DNA of 64,000 nt from Mesorhizobium sp. CU3 (GCF_006442965.1 NZ_VFWX01000014.1:1-64000), one strand, 5' to 3'. Positions 51,228-60,004 are shown, counted from the stretch's first letter. Numbers and translations are program-made. Notes: a model not told the origin generated them from the sequence alone.

Positions 51228-52186
51228 TTTCCGGTTGAGGCCTGCTCGGCGCCGCTAAGGACATCGCGCACTATATAGACCGGCCGATCCTTGCTTTCGC
51301 TCAGCGTCACCCAGACATATTCGCCGATCAGCCCGAGCAGGGTCAGGTTGAGGCCGCCCAGCAAAACGACGGCGACCATTAGGCTGGGATAGCCGGGCAC
51401 GCGGATGCCGTAGAACAGCACCTCGAACAGCACCTTCACGCCGTAGGCCACACCGGTAAATGCCGCCAGCAAGCCGATGAGGCTGATGATGCGCAGCGGG
51501 ATCACCGAAAAGGACGTGAACCCCTCCAGCGAAAACGCGATCAGGTTGAATCGGCTCCATTTCGACGTGCCGTTGGCGCGATGCTCCGGCGAATAAAGCA
51601 CGGCTTTTTGACGAAAGCCGGTCCAGGCGAACAGGCCTTTGTTGAAGCGCCGCTTGTCGCGCACACTGGTGAGAGCCTGCACCACGGCGGCGCGCATGAC
51701 GCGGAAATCGCCGGCATTCTCCGGAATGTCGAAACGCTGGCTGCTGTTGATCGCCTTGTAGAAAATCCGCGCCAGCTGGCTGCGCCGCCAACTCGCCTCG
51801 CGCCGGTCGTTCTGCGCGTAGACAACATCGATCTCCGGATCCGCGATCAGCTCGCCGATCATCTTCAGGCTGATCTCCATCGAATGCTGGAGGTCGGAAT
51901 CCATGATCAGCACCAGATCGCCGCGCGAATGGTCGAGGCCGGCGAGCACCGCTGCCTCCTTGCCGAAATTGCGACTGAGCCGCACGATCTGCCAGGAACC
52001 GGACAAAGCCGCGGCGAATTTTCCGGCGCTGCCGTCGCGGCTCCCGTCGTCGACGAGTATCTTGCGCACGGCCAGTCCGAAGCGCGCGCCGACCGCTGCC
52101 TCGAGCTTGTCGAGCAATCCGGCGAAGGCGGTCGCGGATTCAGCTTCGTTGAGGAACGGCGCGATAATGTCGAGCGTCTCAGCCAT
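51224..52186 (-). CDS. family 2 glycosyltransferase (GtrB/ArnC-like)
   Basis: A 320-residue GT2 protein that transfers a sugar from a nucleotide donor to a polyprenyl phosphate. It has IAPFLNEAES at the start, ILVDDGSRDGSAGKF (nucleotide-binding Asp pair), LIMDSDLQHSMEIS (DxD-type) and two C-terminal helices (VIPLRIISLIGLLAAFTGVA; LMVAVVLLGGLNLTLLGLIG). This layout is that of DPM1/GtrB/ArnC enzymes. Coupled to the deacetylase gene downstream and the membrane GT gene upstream. Confidence 0.9.
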   Translation of the reverse strand: MAETLDIIAPFLNEAESATAFAGLLDKLEAAVGARFGLAVRKILVDDGSRDGSAGKFAAALSGSWQIVRLSRNFGKEAAVLAGLDHSRGDLVLIMDSDLQHSMEISLKMIGELIADPEIDVVYAQNDRREASWRRSQLARIFYKAINSSQRFDIPENAGDFRVMRAAVVQALTSVRDKRRFNKGLFAWTGFRQKAVLYSPEHRANGTSKWSRFNLIAFSLEGFTSFSVIPLRIISLIGLLAAFTGVAYGVKVLFEVLFYGIRVPGYPSLMVAVVLLGGLNLTLLGLIGEYVWVTLSESKDRPVYIVRDVLSGAEQASTGK

Positions 52187-53348
52187 GCGCGACCGACCCG
52201 GCGTCGGCCGCCGCCTTTTCGCGACCCCGTGCCCAGAACCAGCCGATGAGCAGGCTGGCGACGATGCTGATGCTGACCGGCCTGAACCAGGGATAGAAGA
52301 AATTGTGCATCTGGCGGTCGAGGCTGGTCAGGCCGGTTACGAAAAGCAGGGCGGCCAGAAACCAGCGTATTGCGGCGGCTTTTTCATCCCGCCACAACAG
52401 AGCGATCGCGATCCCGGAAGGAACCGCCACCATAGCATAGGTGTTCTGCTCGACACGCGGGTTGAAGACGCACATGTAGAACGTCGCCACCAGGAAAATC
52501 GCGAGCCCGCGCGTGGTGTCGTCCAGCCTGCGGTCGAACTGAAGCACCACCCAAAGGGTCAGCAATGCCGCGACGACGCGCACGACCGTCGCGTCGAATT
52601 CGGGCAATGGCAGTCGAAGGCTGGCGAAAGGCGCCGTGAAATCGGTTGGGACGAATGAGCCGGTCGGGTCGACCGCCATCGAAGTCAGCATGCGGAAGAA
52701 ATCATGGTACTGGGCGGTGACGTAGTCCGCAGACGCAAAACCATAGGGGATAGCGAGAACGGCCAGCACCGATAGCACCAGCACCGGTATAAGCCTGGGA
52801 CGCAGCGCTCCGGCCAGAAGCAGCATGATGATCGCGGTTGGCTTGGCGACGATCGCAAGCGTGGCCCACAAGAAGCTTTCAGCCCGGCGCCCCTCGAGCG
52901 CCGAGAGCGTGAGAAACCAGCATGCCCCGGTGAGCAGGATCGTCGCCTGACCGTTGCGAAGCGCCGCCAGCGCCACCGGCAAGGCAAGGAAGAGGCCGAA
53001 GGACAGCAGCCATGTTTGTTCCTGGCCACCAAGCTTGCGCACCTGGCGCATCGCGGCAAGGGTCAGCAACCCGAAGCCCAGCATGTACCACAAAATATTG
53101 CCCAGATACGGCCCGAGCTTCAGCAGGGGAATATAGAGGACCGCGAAGGCGGGAGCGTATAGATACCCCATGGCGACTACGACGTGATACAGCGGTTCTC
53201 CGGCGAGAAAAGCTTCGCTGCCATGTCTGTAGATATGGACCACCGAACGCGTACCGGGCGACCATAGCGTCAGGCCGAGCACAATCAGGAACGACCCGAC
53301 CCATAGCCAAAACCCCAAACGGTCGAAAACCGGCTTGGTTACCGTCAT
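52179..53348 (-). CDS. polytopic membrane glycosyltransferase (GT87/DUF2029-like)
   Basis: A 389-residue integral membrane protein with about ten helices. Segments such as FLAGEPLYHVVVAMGYLYAP and ALRNGQATILLTGACWFLTL (the NGQ-type loop) resemble the GT-C fold DUF2029/GT87 group, which uses polyprenyl-phosphate sugars. It is the first gene of the four-gene operon and overlaps the GT2 gene by 8 bases. Probably adds the lipid-linked sugar on the periplasmic side. Family is assigned from architecture and is moderately sure. Confidence 0.75.
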   Translation of the reverse strand: MTVTKPVFDRLGFWLWVGSFLIVLGLTLWSPGTRSVVHIYRHGSEAFLAGEPLYHVVVAMGYLYAPAFAVLYIPLLKLGPYLGNILWYMLGFGLLTLAAMRQVRKLGGQEQTWLLSFGLFLALPVALAALRNGQATILLTGACWFLTLSALEGRRAESFLWATLAIVAKPTAIIMLLLAGALRPRLIPVLVLSVLAVLAIPYGFASADYVTAQYHDFFRMLTSMAVDPTGSFVPTDFTAPFASLRLPLPEFDATVVRVVAALLTLWVVLQFDRRLDDTTRGLAIFLVATFYMCVFNPRVEQNTYAMVAVPSGIAIALLWRDEKAAAIRWFLAALLFVTGLTSLDRQMHNFFYPWFRPVSISIVASLLIGWFWARGREKAAADAGSVAHG

Positions 53349-53562
53349 AGCGCACCCCGCGTTCCGACCAGGATGGCTTTCCCATCGCCACCCGGCCTCC
53401 AGCGCCGGCGAGATATCACATCAAAATGAAATAAAACATACGAGCGTGACTGTTACCGGCGCAGGGCAAGGAACGGCGCAACAGCGGCATTTTTCCGCCT
53501 CCGCCTTGCCGATCACGGCATTGTGTTCAAGGCGTTGGCCGTGGTCTGAACGGATGGGGTGC

Positions 53563-54600
53563 CTACGGTTTGATGAACACCTTGCCGTTCGGCTTGGCGA
53601 GTTCGGCCGGCAGCCGCGCCATCGCCTCGTCGAACGGCACCACCGCGGTCACGTCGGTCGACCAGCGTCCGTCGGAAAAGCGCTTTTGCGCTTCGAGCAC
53701 CGCCGGACCCAGCCGGTCGCGGAACTGCCGCATCCACTCGGCCAGCCAGAAACCTTCGACGCGCTTGTGCTGGAAGATCAACTGGCCGGGTTCTCGGATC
53801 ACCGTCGGCTCGCCATCGAGCCGGCCATAGACGATCCAGCGCGAGCGTTTGGGCATGGCGTTAAAGATGGCGGAGGCCAGCGGCCCGGTGACCGCATCGA
53901 GGAAGATGCGCGGCTGCTCAGCCTTCATCACCTCGCGCAGCCTGGTCTCGAAATCCGGCGCCTTCTCATTGAGGACATGAGTGGCGCCGAGTTCCTGCAA
54001 AAGCGGGATCTGCTCGTCGCGGCGCACGGTGACGACCGGCCGGAAACCCTCATCCTTCGCCAGGCCGATGATCAGCTTGCAGAGCTGGCTGGCGCCGGCG
54101 GTCATGATGAAGGCCTTCTCGCCCTCCTGCTTGACGATGTCGAACATGGCCAGCGCGGTCAGCGGATTGACGATCATCGCCGCGCCATCCTCGTCGCGCA
54201 CCGTGTCAATGAGCGGAATGCAAGACGCTGCCTCGGCCACCGCATAGTCGGCCCAGGCGCCCCAATTCGTCACGCCGGTGGCGAAGGCGACGCGCTTTCC
54301 TTCAAGGCTCCTGGCATAGGCATCGTCGCCGGTGGCGACGACCGTGCCGACGCCTTCGAAGCCGGCCGGCCGGCCCTTGACGCGCGGCTGGCCGTACTGG
54401 CCCTTGATGAAGGCGATGTCGGACGGATTGATCGAGGCGAGGCTGACCTTGATCAGCGCCTGCATCGGCCCCGGCGCCGGCACGGCGATCCGGCCCGGCT
54501 GGAGATAAGGCTCCATCGCCTCAAGTGCTGCGGCCGATGGCGTCCTGGTGTAGCCGTCGCCGACAAGCAGCAAGCCCTTCATTTCGGATGGAAGTGCCAT
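53563..54600 (-). CDS. zinc-independent MDR alcohol dehydrogenase/quinone oxidoreductase family
   Basis: A 345-residue medium-chain dehydrogenase/reductase. It has SINPSDIAFIKGQYG, GFEGVGTVVATG, NPLTALAMFDIVK, and AGASQLCKLIIGLAKDEGF as a variant nucleotide-binding segment lacking the usual GxGxxG, with the zinc-binding cysteines missing. So it is of the quinone oxidoreductase/enoyl reductase type and uses NADPH. Follows the ACAD gene by 4 bases on the minus strand, so the two share a transcript and probably a pathway of acyl-chain oxidation. Starting at ATG 54600 gives the usual length. Confidence 0.82.
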   Translation of the reverse strand: MALPSEMKGLLLVGDGYTRTPSAAALEAMEPYLQPGRIAVPAPGPMQALIKVSLASINPSDIAFIKGQYGQPRVKGRPAGFEGVGTVVATGDDAYARSLEGKRVAFATGVTNWGAWADYAVAEAASCIPLIDTVRDEDGAAMIVNPLTALAMFDIVKQEGEKAFIMTAGASQLCKLIIGLAKDEGFRPVVTVRRDEQIPLLQELGATHVLNEKAPDFETRLREVMKAEQPRIFLDAVTGPLASAIFNAMPKRSRWIVYGRLDGEPTVIREPGQLIFQHKRVEGFWLAEWMRQFRDRLGPAVLEAQKRFSDGRWSTDVTAVVPFDEAMARLPAELAKPNGKVFIKP

Positions 54601-54604
54601 GGGA

Positions 54605-55843
54605 TCAGACCTTTTCCTGCGTGTATTTCCTGAGTTCCGTGCGCGCCACCTGACGCCGGTGCACCGCGTCCGGCCCGTCGGCAAGCCGCAGGGTCCTCAA
54701 ATGCGTCCAAGAGCGCGCCAGCGGCGTGTCCTGGCTGATGCCTTGCGCGCCGAACATCTGCACCGCCTCGTCTGTCACCTTCAGCGCCACGCGGGGCGCC
54801 ACGACCTTGATCTGGCTAATCCAGGGCGCGGCGGCGCGCGCATCGCCCTGGTCGATCATCCACGCCGCCTTGAGGCAGAGCAGCCTGGCCATCTCGATCT
54901 CCATGCGGCATTCGGCAACAATGTCGAAATTAGCGCCGAGCCTGGCCAGCGGCTGGCCGAAGGCCTCGCGCCGCACCGAGCGCTGGCACAGCATCTCCAG
55001 CGCCATCTCGGCCTGGCCGATGGCGCGCATGCAATGATGGATCCTGCCCGGTCCGAGCCGCCCCTGCGCGATCTCGAAGCCCCTGCCCTCGCCCAGGATC
55101 AGGTTCGCCGCCGGCACCCGCACATTCTCGAATCTGAGATGCATATGGCCATGCGGCGCGTCGTCATCGCCATAGACCTGCATGGCGCGCAGCTTGGTGA
55201 TGCCCGGGCTGTCGGCCGGCACCAGGATCATCGAATGGCGGCGATGCTGCGGCTCCTCGTTAGATCCCGTTCTGACCATGACGATGTAGATGGCGCAGCG
55301 CGGGTCGCCGGCGCCGGATGCCCACCATTTCTCGCCGTTAAGCACATAATCGCCGCCCTGGCGCTCGCAGCGCATCGCAATGTTGGTGGCGTCGGAGGAG
55401 GCCACGTCCGGCTCGGTCATCAGATAGGCCGAGCGGATTTTTCCGTCGAGCAGCGGCTCGAGCCACTGTTTCTTGTGCTCCTCGGAACCGTAGCGCTCCA
55501 GCACCTCCATATTGCCGGTGTCGGGCGCCGAGCAGTTAAAGGTCTCGGCGCCGAGATACGCCTTGCCCATCTCTTCCGCAAGGTAAGCATATTCGACGGT
55601 GGAAAGGCCGTAGCCGCGCGTCGAATCGGTCAGCCAGAAATTCCACAATCCGCGCTCCCGCGCCGTCTTCTTCAGGCCTTCCAGAATCTCGCTCTGCCTG
55701 GCCGTGTAGGCCCAGCGATCGCCTTTGCCGACCTCGGCCAGAAATTCCTCGCCGAGCGGCGCGATCTCGTCGCGGACCATCGCCGCAACGCGCTGGTGGA
55801 TCGGCTTCAGCCGCTCGGTGATACCGAGATTCATGTCCGCCAT
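54605..55843 (-). CDS. acyl-CoA dehydrogenase, ACAD10/11-like
   Basis: A 412-residue FAD enzyme. The ACAD fold is clear: YLMTEPDVASSDATNIAMRC (FAD/substrate loop), YVLNGEKWWASGAGDPRC, GDDDAPHGHMHLRFENVRVP and GRGFEIAQGRLGPGRIHHCM. The GDPRC and DAPHGH segments with the GRLGPGRIHHCMR run are those of the ACAD10/ACAD11 group, which acts on 4-hydroxyacyl-CoAs after phosphorylation. The divergent operon codes an APH-fold kinase (57336) like the N-terminal kinase of ACAD10/11. First gene of the minus-strand pair with the MDR gene. Confidence 0.88.
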   Translation of the reverse strand: MADMNLGITERLKPIHQRVAAMVRDEIAPLGEEFLAEVGKGDRWAYTARQSEILEGLKKTARERGLWNFWLTDSTRGYGLSTVEYAYLAEEMGKAYLGAETFNCSAPDTGNMEVLERYGSEEHKKQWLEPLLDGKIRSAYLMTEPDVASSDATNIAMRCERQGGDYVLNGEKWWASGAGDPRCAIYIVMVRTGSNEEPQHRRHSMILVPADSPGITKLRAMQVYGDDDAPHGHMHLRFENVRVPAANLILGEGRGFEIAQGRLGPGRIHHCMRAIGQAEMALEMLCQRSVRREAFGQPLARLGANFDIVAECRMEIEMARLLCLKAAWMIDQGDARAAAPWISQIKVVAPRVALKVTDEAVQMFGAQGISQDTPLARSWTHLRTLRLADGPDAVHRRQVARTELRKYTQEKV

Positions 55844-55956
55844 CGGTTCGGCCCTTTCGCAGATGCATCTTTACCCGTGGCAAGGATGACCGTACTTCGG
55901 CTAGCCTTGTCAACGCGAGTCTCCCGGCGTTCGGCCGAGACATGCGGAGGAGTGCA

Positions 55957-56772
55957 ATGAGTTATCTGGACAAGCTGTTCTCGGTCGCCGGCAAGACGGC
56001 GCTGGTGACCGGCGCCGCGACCGGTATCGGCCGCATGGTGGCGACCGGGCTGGTGCGCGCCGGGGCGCATGTCATGATCGCCTCGCGCAAGGGCGAGGAC
56101 TGCGCCAAGGTCGCCAACGAGCTGAACGCGCTCGGCGGCTCCGGCCATGCCGAAGGCTTCGCCGGCGACGTATCCAGCGAAGCTGGCATCGCGGCACTTG
56201 TCGCCGAGGTCAAGGCGCGCACCGAACGCCTGCACATCCTGGTCAACAATGCCGGCATCTCCTGGGGCGCGCCGCTGGAGGAGTTCCCATACCACGCCTG
56301 GGCCAAGGTGTTCGGCGTCAACGTTACAGCCGTTTTCCACCTGACCCGGGAGCTACTGCCGCTGCTCGATGCCGCCGCCAGCGACGAGGACCCGGCCCGC
56401 GTTATCAATCTGGGCTCGGTGATGGGCACCCAGCCGCTTGCCGACGACGCCTATTCCTACACCGCCTCAAAGGCCGCGGTGCATCATCTGACGCGCACGC
56501 TCGCGATCGAATTCGCCGGCCGCCGCATCACCGTCAACGCTTTTGCCCCCGGCCCTTTCCAGAGCCGGATGACGGCCTTTGCGACCGCGACCGAAGAGCA
56601 GGCGAAACACATCGGTAACCATGTTCCGCTCGGCCGCATCGGCGTAGCGGATGACATTGCCGGCGCAACGCTTTATTTGTGCAGCCGTGCCGGCAGCTAT
56701 GTCACCGGCGCCATCCTGCCCATCGACGGCGGCCAGTCGGTGCAGCATGGGATGACGTTGTTCAAAGAGTGA
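55957..56772 (+). CDS. short-chain dehydrogenase/reductase
   Basis: A 271-residue classical SDR. VTGAATGIGRMVATGL (18-33) binds NAD(P), NNAGIS follows near residue 95, and YSYTASKAA carries the catalytic Tyr-x-x-x-Lys. GGAGGAG upstream of ATG 55957 sets the start; an in-frame ATG 15 bases upstream is less suitable. It opens the plus-strand operon SDR-MaoC-kinase-SDR and is divergent from the ACAD gene. A hydroxyacyl-CoA or related dehydrogenase role fits the context. Confidence 0.86.
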   Translation: MSYLDKLFSVAGKTALVTGAATGIGRMVATGLVRAGAHVMIASRKGEDCAKVANELNALGGSGHAEGFAGDVSSEAGIAALVAEVKARTERLHILVNNAGISWGAPLEEFPYHAWAKVFGVNVTAVFHLTRELLPLLDAAASDEDPARVINLGSVMGTQPLADDAYSYTASKAAVHHLTRTLAIEFAGRRITVNAFAPGPFQSRMTAFATATEEQAKHIGNHVPLGRIGVADDIAGATLYLCSRAGSYVTGAILPIDGGQSVQHGMTLFKE

Positions 56773-56843
56773 GACGCCCGGGTCAAAGACCCCCGGCGGG
56801 GTTCAAGGAATAAGACGCCCGGTTCAAGCAATCCGGGCGGGGG
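56773..56843. repeat. two tandem imperfect repeats with stem-loops
   Basis: Units of about 30 bases, GACGCCCGGGTCAA... (56773-56801) and GACGCCCGGTTCAA... (56814-56843), both ending CCGG(C/G)GGGG-like. Each can form a hairpin (GGGTC-AAA-GACCC; GCCCGG-9-10 nt-CCGGGC). They fill the SDR-MaoC gap just before the MaoC ribosome site. Confidence 0.55.
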
Positions 56844-56859
56844 TGCGGAGGACATCAGC

Positions 56860-57339
56860 GTGGAACCGATCAGTCTCGATACGCTTCTGGCAAGCGTCGG
56901 CAAGGAAGTCGGCGTCTCGCCCTGGCGGACGGTGACGCAGCGCATGATCGACCAGTTCGCCGATGCCACCGACGATCACCAGTTCATTCATTGCGATCCC
57001 GAGCGCGCCGCGCGCGAGACGCCGTTCGGCGGCACCATCGCGCATGGTTTTTTGTCGCTGTCGCTTTTGTCGGCGATGACCTTCGAGACCATGCCGCCGC
57101 TCGAAAACAGCAAGATGGGCGTCAATCACGGCTTCGACACGCTGCGCTTCCTGGCGCCGGTCAAGACCGGCGCGCGCATCCGCACCCATTTCGTGCTGGC
57201 CGACGTCAAGGTGCGGCCCTCCGGCTGGGTGCAGACGGCGCATGACGTGACCATCGAGATCGAGGGTTCGAAGAAGCCGGCATTGACCGCACGCTGGCTG
57301 ACCCTGACGCTGATCGAGCGCCAGCCCGAGACCGCATGA
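56860..57339 (+). CDS. MaoC-like (R)-specific enoyl-CoA hydratase
   Basis: A 159-residue hot-dog-fold protein. The MaoC motif is present: ADATDDHQFIHCDPERAARE (Asp39/His44 region, the catalytic Asp-His pair) and PFGGTIAHGFLSLSLLSAM. GTG is the start at 56860, with GGAGGA upstream. It should hydrate a trans-2-enoyl-CoA made by the ACAD. The stop overlaps the kinase start by 4 bases (ATGA), so they are coupled. Confidence 0.85.
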   Translation: MEPISLDTLLASVGKEVGVSPWRTVTQRMIDQFADATDDHQFIHCDPERAARETPFGGTIAHGFLSLSLLSAMTFETMPPLENSKMGVNHGFDTLRFLAPVKTGARIRTHFVLADVKVRPSGWVQTAHDVTIEIEGSKKPALTARWLTLTLIERQPETA

Positions 57340-58373
57340 GTGGCGACGCCAACACTTTAGATCAAGCTGCGCTTGCGCCTTATCTCGAGGCGCGTATCCC
57401 CGGTTTTGCCGGGCTCTCCACGATCGAGAAATTCAAGTCCGGGCAATCCAACCCAACCTATCTCCTGACTGCGGCCAGCGGCCGCTACGTGCTGCGCGCC
57501 AAGCCGCCGGGACAGCTCTTGAAATCCGCGCATCAGGTCGACCGCGAATTCCGGGTGATGCAGGCGCTTGCCGGCACGGCGGTGCCGGTGCCGCGCATGC
57601 TGCATCTCTCCAGCGAAGACTCCCCGATCGGCCGCATGTTCTATGCCATGGAGTACCTCGACGGCCGCATCTTCTGGGATCCGTCGCTGCCGGACGCCTC
57701 AGGCAATGACGAGCGCGCCGCGATCTATGACGCGATGAGCGCGACGCTTGCCGCCTTGCACGATGTCGATGTCGGGGCCGTGGGCCTCGGCGATTTCGGC
57801 AAGCCGGGCAGCTATTTCGAGCGTCAGTTCGCCCGCTGGACCAGCCAGTATCGCGCCTCCGAAACCGAAACCATCGCCGACATGGATCGGCTGATCGCCT
57901 GGCTGGAGACGCATATGCCGACCGATGACGGCCGCGTCTCGCTGGTGCATGGCGACTACCGGCTGGACAATATGATGTTCGCCAGGGACGAGCCCAAGGT
58001 CATCGCCGTGCTCGACTGGGAATTGTCGACGCTCGGCCACCCCTTCGCCGACCTCGCCTATCAATGCATGCAGTGGCGGCTGCCGCATGCCTCCGGCTTT
58101 CGCGGCCTCGGCGGCGTCGACCGCGCGGCAACCGGCCTGCCGTCGGAAGAGACCTATGTCACCGCCTATTGCCGTCGGCGCGGCCTCGAGGCGATCGGCA
58201 ACTGGACGTTCTTCCTGGCCTTTTCCTTCTTCCGGCTGGCGGCGATCTGCCAGGGCGTCTACCGCCGCGCGCTGGACGGCAACGCCTCCAATCCGGAGAA
58301 GGCCAAGACCTATGGCCAGGCGGTGAAACTACTCGCCGCGCTTGCGATGGAACTGATCGACAGGGAAGGCTGA
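57336..58373 (+). CDS. APH-fold phosphotransferase (ACAD10/11 kinase-like, LvaA-like)
   Basis: A 345-residue protein kinase-like fold. GQSNPTYLL (ATP loop), LVHGDYRLDNMMF (catalytic Asp and Asn) and VLDWELSTLGHPFADLAYQC (Mg-binding Asp) are complete. The same motif style occurs in the N-terminal domain of vertebrate ACAD10/11 and in LvaA of levulinate breakdown, where the 4-hydroxyl of an acyl-CoA is phosphorylated. It is therefore a candidate 4-hydroxyacyl-CoA kinase and not an antibiotic resistance gene. Coupled to the MaoC gene and followed after 3 bases by the last SDR. Confidence 0.82.
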   Translation: MSGDANTLDQAALAPYLEARIPGFAGLSTIEKFKSGQSNPTYLLTAASGRYVLRAKPPGQLLKSAHQVDREFRVMQALAGTAVPVPRMLHLSSEDSPIGRMFYAMEYLDGRIFWDPSLPDASGNDERAAIYDAMSATLAALHDVDVGAVGLGDFGKPGSYFERQFARWTSQYRASETETIADMDRLIAWLETHMPTDDGRVSLVHGDYRLDNMMFARDEPKVIAVLDWELSTLGHPFADLAYQCMQWRLPHASGFRGLGGVDRAATGLPSEETYVTAYCRRRGLEAIGNWTFFLAFSFFRLAAICQGVYRRALDGNASNPEKAKTYGQAVKLLAALAMELIDREG

Positions 58374-58376
58374 CCT

Positions 58377-59153
58377 ATGGGCCGTTTCAACGGAGCGACT
58401 GTCCTCATCACCGGCGCGACGGGCGGCCTCGGCAGCGGCGCTGCAAGGGCCTTTGCCACTGAGGGCGCGCGGCTGGTTCTCTCCGACCTCGACGAGACGG
58501 CGCTCAACGATTTCGCCGCCACTCTCGATACCGAGACAGCGATCCTGGCCGGCAACATCGCCGACGAGAAACTCTCCGAGGATCTGGTGAAGCTGGCGAC
58601 CGAAAAATTCGGTCGGCTGGACATTGCCGTCAACAATGCCGGCATCGTGCACAGTTTCGTGCGCCTGCCGCACGTCACGTCAGAGGAAGCGCGACGGGTA
58701 GTGGATGTCGACCTGCTCGGCGTCTTCTACGCCATGAAGCACCAGATCCCGCAAATGGAACGCCAATTCAAGGACAGCGGCAAGGGCGGCGTCATCGTCA
58801 ACGTCGCCTCGGTCGCCGGCCTCTCCGGCGCGCCGAAGCTGTCCGTTTACGCCGCCGCCAAGCACGGCGTGGTCGGGCTGACACGCTCGGCGGCGGCCGA
58901 ATATGCGAGCAAGGGCCTGCGCATCAACGCCGTTTGCCCGGCGCATACGAGGACCGCGATGGTCGACGGCTTCGTCCGTTTCAGCGGCGCACCGGAAGCC
59001 GATGCGATTGCCGAACTCACGCGCGGCGTGCCGATGAAGCGGGTTGCCGAGGTCGACGAGATCACCGCCGGTATCCTGTTCCTGGCCGACCCGGCCAACT
59101 CCTTCATGACCGGCCACACGCTGGCTCTCGACGGCGGCATCGGCGCCATCTGA
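58377..59153 (+). CDS. short-chain dehydrogenase/reductase
   Basis: A 258-residue SDR. ITGATGGLGSGAAR (11-24) binds the cofactor, NNAGIV near residue 88, NVASVAGLSGAPKLSVYAAAKHG with the Ser, Tyr and Lys triad, and a C-terminal DGGIGAI. Last gene of the operon. It probably oxidises or reduces a 3-hydroxy/3-keto acyl-CoA in the route shared with the MaoC protein. A composite intergenic repeat follows the stop. Confidence 0.86.
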   Translation: MGRFNGATVLITGATGGLGSGAARAFATEGARLVLSDLDETALNDFAATLDTETAILAGNIADEKLSEDLVKLATEKFGRLDIAVNNAGIVHSFVRLPHVTSEEARRVVDVDLLGVFYAMKHQIPQMERQFKDSGKGGVIVNVASVAGLSGAPKLSVYAAAKHGVVGLTRSAAAEYASKGLRINAVCPAHTRTAMVDGFVRFSGAPEADAIAELTRGVPMKRVAEVDEITAGILFLADPANSFMTGHTLALDGGIGAI

Positions 59154-59173
59154 GTGATTCCACTGAGCCGGAC

Positions 59174-59276
59174 CTGGAGCAATTCCAGGAAAAATGTGAG
59201 CGGTTTTCCGTCCGGAATTGCGTGAAGACAAGATATAGGGCGGTTTCACCGGTTCCGTGAAACGGTGAAACGCCCT
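59174..59276. repeat. composite rhizobial intergenic repeat, copy 2
   Basis: The first part (59174-59230) repeats the element at 3566-3620, with full 8-bp arms GCAATTCC/GGAATTGC. The second part (59237-59276) is a stem of about 14 bp with one bulge, AGGGCGGTTTCACCG versus CGGTGAAACGCCCT. Together they fill much of the gap after the SDR gene. Confidence 0.78.
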
Positions 59277-59359
59277 AGCGGAACCAGTTCGCGCCCTTGT
59301 CCGTTTCCGTACAGCGTATATAATTTCGTGAGGCAACCAACCAACAAGGCAGGCGCATA

Positions 59360-60004
59360 TTGGCGCTCACCGTTCAGAAACGCCGCGAAAAGCAGAAAGC
59401 CGAGCTTCGTTCCGAACTGGTCGCGGCCGCCCATAAGCTCGTGCAGGAAGAAGGCTATGAGGGGCTGACCATCCGTAAGCTGGCCAAGCGGGTCGGCTAT
59501 GCGCCCATGTCGGTCTATTCCTACTTCGCCGACAAGCAGGACATCCTTTTCGCACTGGCCGAGGACGCCTTCGAGACGCTGGCGCGACGCATCGAGGCGC
59601 GTCCCGCCGACGACCCGGTCGAGGCGCTCAAGGCGGTGATGGCCGAATACGCCGCCTTCGGCCTCGGCAATCCGAACGAATACCGCACCGTCTTCATGAC
59701 TGAGAAAACGCATCTACCGGAAGGCCGCAGCTACGAGGACATGGAGGAAGGCAATCCGGCCATGAAGGTGCTGATCAAGCGGGTGGAGGCCTGCGTCGCC
59801 GCCGGCAAGCTCAAGGGCGACCCCCGCGCCATCGCCACCATGCTGTGGACCGTCGCCCATGGCACGATCTCGCTGCTGATCACCTTTCCGTTCTATCCGT
59901 TCGGCGACCCCGAGGCGTATGTGAAGCGCATGTGCAACTTCATGGTGGCCTCGCTGTCGGCCCAGGACATCCACCCGCTCACCGAAACGCCGGCCGACTG
60001 CTGA
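59360..60004 (+). CDS. TetR family transcriptional regulator
   Basis: A 214-residue regulator. The N-terminal HTH (about 13-60) reads LVQEEGYEGLTIRKLAKRVG then YAPMSVYSYFADKQDILF, standard for TetR. The C-terminal ligand domain includes the helical GTISLLITFPFYPFGDPEAY. TTG at 59360 gives a good family start (MALTVQKRREKQ); no ATG is available in frame nearby. It lies after the acyl-CoA operon on the same strand, so it may control that operon, or the gene at 60171 whose promoter carries twin palindromes. Confidence 0.86.
   Translation: MALTVQKRREKQKAELRSELVAAAHKLVQEEGYEGLTIRKLAKRVGYAPMSVYSYFADKQDILFALAEDAFETLARRIEARPADDPVEALKAVMAEYAAFGLGNPNEYRTVFMTEKTHLPEGRSYEDMEEGNPAMKVLIKRVEACVAAGKLKGDPRAIATMLWTVAHGTISLLITFPFYPFGDPEAYVKRMCNFMVASLSAQDIHPLTETPADC

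Noticed and set aside
57336..58373. Aminoglycoside resistance kinase
   Set aside because: The APH fold is shared, but the operon with acyl-CoA genes and the ACAD10/11-like motif style point to an acyl substrate.
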